Source: Mariprofundaceae bacterium (GTDB lineage: Bacteria; Pseudomonadota; Zetaproteobacteria; Mariprofundales; Mariprofundaceae). Taken from it: 5,182 nt of DNA. The DNA is taken from NCBI GenBank assembly GCA_030950865.1, contig JAUZQR010000064.1, forward strand, positions 1 through 5,182. The letters are read 5' to 3'. A program made the translations under genes and the position numbers. Below the pieces are notes generated by a model. It worked only from the letters and a program-made list of their open reading frames with translations. It was not told where the DNA came from and searched no databases. Numbering within the stretch: position 1 is the first letter of the stretch; each line of letters starts with the position of its first letter. Below, in pieces: positions 1-5,182 of the stretch.

Positions 1-1081
1 GGCTTGTATTAAACACTCCAATAGCAGTACCTTTCGCACCTGCGGGTGCGTATTTGGCGACCAATGATGGCAAACTGGCTTCTAAGGTATTAAATCCTGT
101 AAAAAATACCAACAAAGCAACGCCAATCCAAACAATGGATGCATGCCCCATAGCCAACATCACACAAGCTCCAATCAATAAGCCAATGGATAACACAAAC
201 ACTTGTTTCATCTTGCGCTTTGCCTCAGCAACAATGATGAGTGGAATCATAAATACAAACGAAAGCAGCATCACGGGCAAATATAACATCCACTGATCTG
301 TCATCGCTAATAAGTTTAACCTCTTATCTGCCAAAACCAACGGCAATACCACAAACATTGCAGTTAACGAGGCGTGCAAAATCAATACGCCAGCATCCAA
401 ACGCAATAGGCTTTTATGTTTTAAAATTTGACCAAACATAGAGGCTGTCACTTCACTATCACTATGGTGAGAGGTCTGTTTGGGGTTAGGAACAATAAAA
501 TATAACACTAAAATAGAAGTCAGCGCCAACACTGCAGTCAGCCAAAAAATACCCGAAACACCAATCCAAGCATTCAACAATGGACCTAAAACCATAGAGA
601 TTGCAAACGAAACACCAATGGTAATACCAATCATCGCCATCGCCTTGGTACGATGTTCATCACGGGTCAAGTCCGCTGCCAAAGCAATCACTGCCGCTGC
701 TACTGCGCCAGAACCTTGAATTACACGCCCCAATAACACACCTTCAATAGATGTTGCCATAGCTGCAATCACGCTGCCTATTGCGAATAAAATCATGCCC
801 GCTGCAATCACCGGTTTACGCCCAAAACGATCTGACATCATGCCAAAAGGAATTTGCAACAACGCCTGTGTTAAACCATAAGCTCCCAGTGCAATACCCA
901 CCAAATAAGGCTTCTCTAAAGCACCTTCTAATCCATGTGCATAGGTTGAAAATACAGGCAATATTAAAAATAGACCCATCATGCGAAGCCCAAAAATACT
1001 CGCCAATGAGGCTGCACCCCTGCGCTCTTCAACGCTCATTTCCGTAGAAAGTTCTTGCTCTACCACACCTTCTTTTGTCAC
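1..1081 (-). CDS. yajR: YajR-type MFS inner-membrane transporter, 3' end cut by the window
   Basis: Uninterrupted frame of 360 residues from a GTG at 1081 to the window edge; the C-terminus is missing. The translation resembles E. coli YajR along its length: GLRMMGLFLILPVFSTY (about residues 31-47, first helix), the MFS motif A loop GMMSDRFGRKP (80-90), RVIQGSGA (119-126) and VLGP (164-167). Later it has AEAKRKMKQVFV (285-296) and LEASLPSLVAKYAPAGAKGT (333-352). At least ten hydrophobic helices can be seen, of the twelve expected. YajR is a proton-driven exporter-type MFS protein with unknown physiological substrate; its cytoplasmic YAM domain would lie outside this window. The GTG start has a strong AAGGAG seven bases upstream. 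The ATG at 1037-1039 (residue 15) matches the E. coli start better by alignment but has a weaker ribosome site. It follows yciO by 45 bases and is probably co-transcribed with it. Family assignment is firm; the substrate is not known. Confidence 0.9.
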   Translation of the reverse strand, partial: MTKEGVVEQELSTEMSVEERRGAASLASIFGLRMMGLFLILPVFSTYAHGLEGALEKPYLVGIALGAYGLTQALLQIPFGMMSDRFGRKPVIAAGMILFAIGSVIAAMATSIEGVLLGRVIQGSGAVAAAVIALAADLTRDEHRTKAMAMIGITIGVSFAISMVLGPLLNAWIGVSGIFWLTAVLALTSILVLYFIVPNPKQTSHHSDSEVTASMFGQILKHKSLLRLDAGVLILHASLTAMFVVLPLVLADKRLNLLAMTDQWMLYLPVMLLSFVFMIPLIIVAEAKRKMKQVFVLSIGLLIGACVMLAMGHASIVWIGVALLVFFTGFNTLEASLPSLVAKYAPAGAKGTAIGVFNTS

Positions 1082-1088
1082 TTTTTTT

Positions 1089-1094
1089 CTCCTT
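1089..1094 (-). promoter_or_regulatory. Ribosome binding site deciding the yajR GTG start
   Basis: On the minus strand this reads AAGGAG, followed by seven A residues and then GTG at 1081-1079. It is the best Shine-Dalgarno match in the window. It supports the GTG over the internal ATG at 1037-1039, which is preceded only by a weak ACGGAA. Confidence 0.75.
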
Positions 1095-1122
1095 ATTTTC
1101 GTACAGCTCAAAGCATTAGTAA

Positions 1123-1139
1123 GCCATTATTTAAATGGC
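1123..1139 (-). repeat. Short inverted repeat over the yciO stop codon
   Basis: The six bases GCCATT (1123-1128) are the exact reverse complement of AATGGC (1134-1139), with a five-base AT loop between. The stem includes part of the last codons and the TAA stop of yciO. No T-run follows in the direction of transcription, so it does not look like a standard intrinsic terminator. It may be a weak mRNA hairpin between yciO and yajR, or chance. Confidence 0.3.
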
Positions 1140-1747
1140 CACTCACCCAAACCCAAACGCAATACGTTTTCATCATCACACAAGTCCACAACTGTTGTTG
1201 GTATCATCCCGCCCCAACCAGCATCAATCAACACCGCTTCCAAATGCTGGCATCGCTCTCGCATCTGATCGGGATCAGTCGCAATATATTCTTCATCAGC
1301 AAACTGCATCGAGGTTGCCAACAAAGGCTCACCCAACTCATCCAATAGCATCGAACATACCGCGTGACTCGGCATACGAATACCTACATCTTTACGTTTT
1401 CCAAAAACCCGCTTGGGTAGTGTCCCCGTAGCTGGTAAAATAAATGTATAAGGGCCAGGTAAACAATGTTTCAAAATACGATGCGCTTGATTATCCATAC
1501 TTACATAATTAGAGGCTTGTGATAAATCAGAGACAACCAAAGACCACAAATGTTTATCATCAAGTTGGCGCAACTGACGCACCACATCTTGAGCCTTTAA
1601 TGCTTGCGGAAGCATCATTATTGCATACGTTGTTTCTGTAGGCACAATGGCAAAACCACCTTGCCTCAACACATCTACTGCCCTACGAACCTGACGAATT
1701 TGAGGGCGCTCTGGCTGCACTCTTAAATGTTCAAATGTTTTTGACAC
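1127..1747 (-). CDS. yciO: YciO-type Sua5/YrdC/TsaC-fold protein
   Basis: A 206-residue soluble protein, the same size as E. coli YciO and alignable from the first residues (MSKTFEHL..). Visible motifs: PTETTYA at 36-42 in the nucleotide-binding region, PGPYTFILP at 97-105, GIRMPSH at 122-128, LLATSM at 142-147 and PTTVVDL at 183-189. The fold is shared with TsaC/Sua5, which make threonylcarbamoyl-AMP for the t6A tRNA modification. As in YciO, the typical Sua5/TsaC KRP-x-K segment is replaced (RQLDDKHLWSLVV at 60-72) and the SANxSG motif is replaced by ATSM. It should therefore be called YciO and not TsaC; its exact reaction is uncertain. The start is GTG, three bases after the asmA stop, with a GGGG nine bases upstream that lies inside the asmA 3' end. 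This points to translation coupled to asmA. No alternative ATG fits the family N-terminus. Confidence 0.9.
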   Translation of the reverse strand: MSKTFEHLRVQPERPQIRQVRRAVDVLRQGGFAIVPTETTYAIMMLPQALKAQDVVRQLRQLDDKHLWSLVVSDLSQASNYVSMDNQAHRILKHCLPGPYTFILPATGTLPKRVFGKRKDVGIRMPSHAVCSMLLDELGEPLLATSMQFADEEYIATDPDQMRERCQHLEAVLIDAGWGGMIPTTVVDLCDDENVLRLGLGEWPFK

Positions 1748-1750
1748 CTA

Positions 1751-4084
1751 TTAAAACCCCAATATACCTTTCAGACCTTTTTGTATTTGTTGCTCAGGGG
1801 TCAAAGGCTGTGCTTTTGGTTTGATTTCAGCAGGCTGGTCCTTAGCAGATTGTGCTTTCTTATCACCCAACAAACCACCCAGCACTCCGCCTACACCACC
1901 AGCCCCACTACCCATTAAACCACCTGCATTTTCAAGCACTGATTTCGCATCCAATTCAGGTTTAATACTTGGCGAGGCAAATGGTCCATAAATATGCAGA
2001 GGTACAGATAAACCTTTACGTACAGTCAAAGTATCTCCCTGACCGACCAATGAACCTATCAGTTTAGGACGCACATGATAATCAAGGCTTGAGCTAGGCA
2101 AGTTTACAATACCTTTACCAGTTAAACGAAACAGTGGTGATGCCATAAATAAATCATTATTTGTCGCGATACCATTGCGAATTTTAAAACTCGCTTGTAA
2201 TTGTGCAAAATCAGTAAATTGCTCACCACCTGATGTTTGCGTACCAAGCGAGGATAAGTTACGCAACCCTCCTGCAATATCAAAGCCTTTCACACGACCA
2301 TTCTGCAACAATAATTGCCCTGTACCATTCAAAGAAGCCATCGCTGCCTTGGGCAGTAAACCTGTCGCCCTCAAATTGGTATCCAACTGCATGGTTCCAT
2401 CCAATAAATCCGTATCTGCCACAGCTTGTAATACAGGTTTTAATTTCAACCCTGAAATATGAATCGATTCCGTCCACGTTGCTGGGTAACGATTCACATT
2501 CAAACTAGCCGTTTCTCGAACTTGCCCTTCTGCCAAATCAAAACTTAAGGGGGCAAGCTTAAATACACCACGTTCACCTTTTAGTGTTCCACGCAAATGA
2601 CCCAGTTCCAACCCTCGCATGAACAGTTGTTCAACTTGTAATTGCATCGATACGCGCCAAGGCTTTAAAAAACGCAAATCTGGCTCAACAGCAGCTTTAG
2701 TTGATGCCTTTGTTTTCGCCCCCGATGTCGCTAATGATGTCTCATGAGTAGCCTTATTTTCAGAAGCTGCTGGCAGCGGCAACCAAGGATCTAGATGCAA
2801 TATTTTAGCCGCCAAACGCAACCGAATATTGGGCTCTTTTGCAAATCCAATACTGCCCGACAACTGCACAATTTCGCCATCTAAGAGCACTTGCATATCC
2901 CTTAAATCAACACGATCTGTTGTACCTGCAAGCGAAGCCCCCACCTTTAAAGTGTTCCACGGAGCAGGGTGTGCTGCATACATCTGATTCAACTCTGGTA
3001 ACAACCCTGCCAACCATGTGCGTTGAATGTTTTTACCCTGAATCCGTAACGTATAACGTGGTGTTTTATGCAGCTGCTTTACATCGCCTTGCATGGCAAA
3101 TAAAGCTTTATCATTGATGGCAATCTCGACATGGTTCAAGCGCAAGGCACTCGCATTTGGCATTTCAACTTTCCAATCCAATGCAATATTCATCGCTGCC
3201 GAGAGTGCCCCTTCTCCAGCCAATAAACGTACACCATCAGGGCGTTGTTCTAATTGCGTATTTAACATCACACTTGCTTTGTTTATATCACCCAACTGCG
3301 CAGGAAAAGAGCCAATCCATGCTGCAAATGATTTTAAACGAATCGCATCGCTCTTAAGCGATAGCTGAAGAGGTAACTTGTTCACATCCAACTTGGATAA
3401 ATCGCCCACAGGACCAACCTGTGCATCAATATCAATCTTATCATCATTCAAACGTGCCGAAATCTTTGCTTGAATAGGACGATCTAATTGCACATCATCC
3501 AATTTTACCTGCACATCCGTCAACGCCATGCGTACATCCGACTGTGCATCCTGCCAAATAAATTTGCCATCACGCAGTTGTAGTGATTGCGCACTAAAAG
3601 CAGCCAGAGCCGAACCGCTTTTTTCATCTTGATTTCCTGCTGCAGGTGTATCTTTTGCTTCGCCTTTAAGCGCTGTTATTGATTCAGAAGAAGCTGGCAA
3701 TAAATCTTCCCAATTTCCCTCGCCTTTGGCATTGCGTTCCAAAAAGACTTCTGGTGCATCAAGCTTAAAACGGGCAATTTCTAATGTCTGGCTTAATAAT
3801 GGTAAGAAGGCTACCTGCACATCAAGATGTTTTACCTTTAAAAAGTTACGCTCTGAAAAGCCTTGGCGGTTTGCCAATACAACATCATCCAAGGTAACGC
3901 CAACCCAAGGGAACAATGAAGCTTTCAAGCCACCAATTTTTAATGTGCGTCCTGTTGCATCCTCTACTTGTTGCTCAATTTGTTGTTTGTAATCTTCTAC
4001 ATTCAAGAAAAATGGTGCAAGCAGCAATAAAATGACCACGACTGCCAATACACTTAGGCTATATTTAATAATTTTCTTCATCAT
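1751..4084 (-). CDS. asmA: AsmA-family inner-membrane anchored envelope protein
   Basis: A 777-residue protein with a short basic N-terminus and one hydrophobic helix (about 8-27), giving an inner-membrane anchor with the rest in the periplasm. The N-terminal AsmA region follows (DYKQQIEQQVEDATGRTLKIGG at 31-52, then LFPWVGVTLDDVVLAN at 57-72). The conserved C-terminal AsmA region spans about 543-712: LLDGTMQLDTNLRATG, LNGTGQLLLQNGRVKGFD, NGIATNNDLFMASPLFRLTGKG, LDYHVRPKLIGSL and VPLHIYGPFASPSIKPELD. AsmA-like proteins are relatives of TamB and YhdP, with repeated beta segments thought to help move or balance phospholipids between membranes. It is longer than E. coli AsmA (about 617 residues), partly through low-complexity linkers at about 131-160 and 439-467 and a Gly-rich then Lys/Gln-rich tail from 720. 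Two adjacent ATGs (4084 and 4081) are possible starts; GGGGG at 4086-4090 fits the second (MKKI) better. The exact AsmA subtype is less certain than the family. Confidence 0.92.
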   Translation of the reverse strand: MMKKIIKYSLSVLAVVVILLLLAPFFLNVEDYKQQIEQQVEDATGRTLKIGGLKASLFPWVGVTLDDVVLANRQGFSERNFLKVKHLDVQVAFLPLLSQTLEIARFKLDAPEVFLERNAKGEGNWEDLLPASSESITALKGEAKDTPAAGNQDEKSGSALAAFSAQSLQLRDGKFIWQDAQSDVRMALTDVQVKLDDVQLDRPIQAKISARLNDDKIDIDAQVGPVGDLSKLDVNKLPLQLSLKSDAIRLKSFAAWIGSFPAQLGDINKASVMLNTQLEQRPDGVRLLAGEGALSAAMNIALDWKVEMPNASALRLNHVEIAINDKALFAMQGDVKQLHKTPRYTLRIQGKNIQRTWLAGLLPELNQMYAAHPAPWNTLKVGASLAGTTDRVDLRDMQVLLDGEIVQLSGSIGFAKEPNIRLRLAAKILHLDPWLPLPAASENKATHETSLATSGAKTKASTKAAVEPDLRFLKPWRVSMQLQVEQLFMRGLELGHLRGTLKGERGVFKLAPLSFDLAEGQVRETASLNVNRYPATWTESIHISGLKLKPVLQAVADTDLLDGTMQLDTNLRATGLLPKAAMASLNGTGQLLLQNGRVKGFDIAGGLRNLSSLGTQTSGGEQFTDFAQLQASFKIRNGIATNNDLFMASPLFRLTGKGIVNLPSSSLDYHVRPKLIGSLVGQGDTLTVRKGLSVPLHIYGPFASPSIKPELDAKSVLENAGGLMGSGAGGVGGVLGGLLGDKKAQSAKDQPAEIKPKAQPLTPEQQIQKGLKGILGF

Positions 4085-4175
4085 TCCCCCAGAATATCAA
4101 CCATTCACCAACTGTACACGACTACACCTATAACTCTAAAATATTACGTGATATTTATTACGCTCTGCGAGTTTT
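4085..4175 (-). other. 91-base gap between the HAD gene and asmA, probable control region
   Basis: This is the longest non-coding stretch in the window and the only one large enough to hold a promoter for asmA-yciO-yajR. It is AT-rich at the HAD side, contains an 18-base near-palindrome at 4139-4156, and ends with GGGGGA just before asmA. I find no convincing pair of -35 and -10 hexamers and no intrinsic terminator with a GC stem and T-run after the HAD gene, so read-through from upstream is also possible. Confidence 0.4.
4139..4156. promoter_or_regulatory. 18-base near-palindrome, candidate operator upstream of asmA
   Basis: The + strand reads AAATATTACGTGATATTT. The arms AAATAT and ATATTT are exact reverse complements and the centre is ACGT; only one pair (4145 with 4150) fails to match. 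It lies 55 bases upstream of the first asmA ATG. The symmetry is of the kind bound by dimeric repressors, but it does not match the consensus I know for CRP, FNR, Fur or LexA. AT-rich palindromes arise easily by chance, so this remains a candidate. Confidence 0.35.
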
Positions 4176-4823
4176 TTAAGGAAAGCAATCCAGTAATTCC
4201 TCAAAACTATACAACACCTTATCAGCACCTTCATCATACAAAAGTTGTGTGTTTTCAGAGCCAAAGGCTGCCCCCAAGGCACGTACCCCCGCAGCTTTTG
4301 CCATTTGCATGTCAAAATGTGAGTCCCCAACTAACGTTGTATTGTAAGTCTCAACTCCCAGCTCTGCCATGCATTCGAGTGCCATCGCAGGGTGCGGCTT
4401 GGAATAACAACAATCTGCTGTTCGCCAAGTGTAAAAGTACGATGCCAAATCAAAACGCGACAACACACGCTCCAAACCATCTTTGGATTTCCCTGTCACA
4501 ACTGCCATCCAATAACCACGTTGCTTTAATATACTTAAAACATCTAAAACTTTTGGATACAAGCGAATATCCTTTTCAAAAGACCCATAATGCTCGCGGT
4601 AATCCTGTGCAATCGTAGCTACAAGTTTTGTTGAGTGATTACCTTGTTTGTGCAACAGCCCCTCAACCACACCATGCAAAGACATACCCAAAGCTGCTAA
4701 CACATCATTATTATTCGGTGCCGTTAAAGCGCTATCTTCAAATGCCTGTTGAATAGAGTGTACAATGACCATATTTGAGTCCGTTAGTGTGCCATCACAA
4801 TCAAATAAAATAAGTTGGCTCAT
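4176..4823 (-). CDS. HAD-superfamily hydrolase, phosphoglycolate-phosphatase-like (subfamily IA)
   Basis: A 215-residue soluble enzyme with all four HAD motifs. Motif I is FDCDGTLTDS, with nucleophile D8 and acid/base D10. Motif II is VVTGKS with T110, motif III is K142 in SKPHP, and motif IV is GDSHFDMQMA with D167 and D171 for magnesium. The residues between motif I and about 85 form the helical cap typical of class C1, as in Gph and pyrophosphatase PpaX. It should remove phosphate from a small phosphorylated metabolite; the substrate cannot be read from the sequence. Similar HAD-IA proteins are often found next to rluC in proteobacteria, but the neighbour here is not rluC. The ATG lies in a 4-base ATGA overlap with the upstream gene, and AAAAGG sits seven bases before it (4831-4836), so the two genes are very likely translated together. 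Length and motifs are complete and there is no sign of damage. Confidence 0.9.
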   Translation of the reverse strand: MSQLILFDCDGTLTDSNMVIVHSIQQAFEDSALTAPNNNDVLAALGMSLHGVVEGLLHKQGNHSTKLVATIAQDYREHYGSFEKDIRLYPKVLDVLSILKQRGYWMAVVTGKSKDGLERVLSRFDLASYFYTWRTADCCYSKPHPAMALECMAELGVETYNTTLVGDSHFDMQMAKAAGVRALGAAFGSENTQLLYDEGADKVLYSFEELLDCFP

Positions 4824-5146
4824 TGCTCTACCTTTTCCACAGCTTTCCAGGCTTTTTTACTACGTCTCACCTGCCAAACCAAAGCTCGATTTACTGCCAC
4901 AATCGCATCATTACCAGCTCTGCGAACATAGGTAGAAAGCAAGTCACTGCCCTGCTTGCCCACTCTTATATCCAACAAAACAACGTCTTGAGCATCCAAA
5001 CATTGCACACGCACACCACGATTAAGTAACCCTAAATCGGCATCATAATCATGTTTGCGTGTCACCACCCGAATCACCTGCATACCAGCTAAATCATCAA
5101 GCAAACGTAAAGCAGCATTCTGCACAGCCAAATCACCATGATCCAC
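4820..5146 (-). CDS. DUF4340-like protein, C-terminal part, possibly frame-broken at its 5' side
   Basis: This frame encodes 108 residues from a GTG at 5146 to a TGA that overlaps the HAD start (ATGA). The sequence RLLDDLAGMQVIRVVTRK (14-31), then VQCLDAQDVVLLDIRVGKQG (47-66) and LLSTYVRRAGNDAIVAVNRAL (69-89), resembles the repeating pattern of DUF4340 proteins. That pattern is LLDALAG..V.RVV, then a strand pair ending in GK, then STYVRRAG. The assignment rests on recalled family pattern and is moderate. Family members are longer and usually begin with a membrane helix, so an intact gene should extend upstream. In this frame a TGA occurs at 5171-5173 and no better start lies between it and the GTG. 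Either the GTG is a real start of a short protein, with AAAGGG three bases upstream, or a frameshift near 5150 separates it from its N-terminal part. The DUF4340 function is unknown; some members lie beside ABC-type gliding or export genes. Confidence 0.55.
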   Translation of the reverse strand: MDHGDLAVQNAALRLLDDLAGMQVIRVVTRKHDYDADLGLLNRGVRVQCLDAQDVVLLDIRVGKQGSDLLSTYVRRAGNDAIVAVNRALVWQVRRSKKAWKAVEKVEQ

Positions 5147-5182
5147 TCGCCCTTTGCCAGGATTTAAGGTTCAAATAATATC

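Noticed and set aside
981..1431. Overlapping + strand open frames of about 95-98 residues
   Set aside because: They run opposite to yajR and yciO, which are both well supported by motifs. No ribosome site or recognisable domain was seen.
4085..4175. A sigma-70 promoter for asmA
   Set aside because: Hexamers such as TAATAT, TTATAG and TATTCT can be picked as -10 elements, but none has a reasonable -35 at 16-18 bases. I did not list a specific promoter.
4139..4177. An intrinsic terminator after the HAD gene
   Set aside because: The only hairpin is AT-only in its arms and is not followed by a T-run in the direction of transcription. The T-run at 4172-4177 is on the wrong strand for this gene.
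4136..4330. A 64-residue minus-strand frame at the 3' end of the HAD gene
   Set aside because: It overlaps the HAD C-terminus in another frame, including motif IV, and has no recognisable content.
4148..4618. A 156-residue open frame on the + strand
   Set aside because: It lies antisense within the HAD gene, which has all four catalytic motifs. The product is rich in His, Pro, Gln and Asn, as expected from reading the reverse of a coding strand, and shows no family resemblance.
1..5182. CRISPR array, transposon ends, tRNA or riboswitch
   Set aside because: No regularly spaced direct repeats, terminal inverted repeats, cloverleaf-like sequence or recognisable riboswitch core was found. Almost all of the window is occupied by protein-coding genes.

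Overview
This window reads as a piece of a chromosome from a Gram-negative proteobacterium, most likely a gammaproteobacterium or a close relative. The evidence is an AsmA-family envelope protein together with relatives of E. coli YciO and YajR. The genus cannot be told from the sequence. Base composition is moderately AT-rich and even across the genes, with no sign of a mobile element, phage, tRNA, rRNA or CRISPR array.

Five genes fill almost the whole window and all lie on the minus strand, so transcription runs from high to low coordinates. In order they are: (1) a C-terminal fragment (4820-5146) that resembles the DUF4340 family, with a possible frame break close to the window edge; (2) a HAD-superfamily phosphatase of the phosphoglycolate-phosphatase type (4176-4823), overlapping gene 1 by 4 bases; (3) a 777-residue AsmA-family protein (1751-4084) after a 91-base gap; (4) a YciO-type member of the Sua5/YrdC fold (1127-1747), starting 3 bases after the AsmA stop; (5) a YajR-type major facilitator transporter (1-1081), starting 45 bases after yciO and running off the left edge before its C-terminus.

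The spacing suggests two tightly packed blocks: DUF4340-like with HAD, and asmA-yciO-yajR. They are separated by the only gap of any size, 4085-4175, which carries an 18-base near-palindrome that could be a regulatory site. The gene products do not form an obvious single pathway. AsmA and the transporter act at the inner membrane and envelope, while the HAD enzyme and YciO are soluble and probably handle small metabolites or nucleotides.

I see no clear new biological system. The points most worth checking are the possible single-base frameshift at 5150-5152, the intergenic palindrome, and the asmA/yciO junction, where the two genes share a reading frame and are separated only by two consecutive stop codons.
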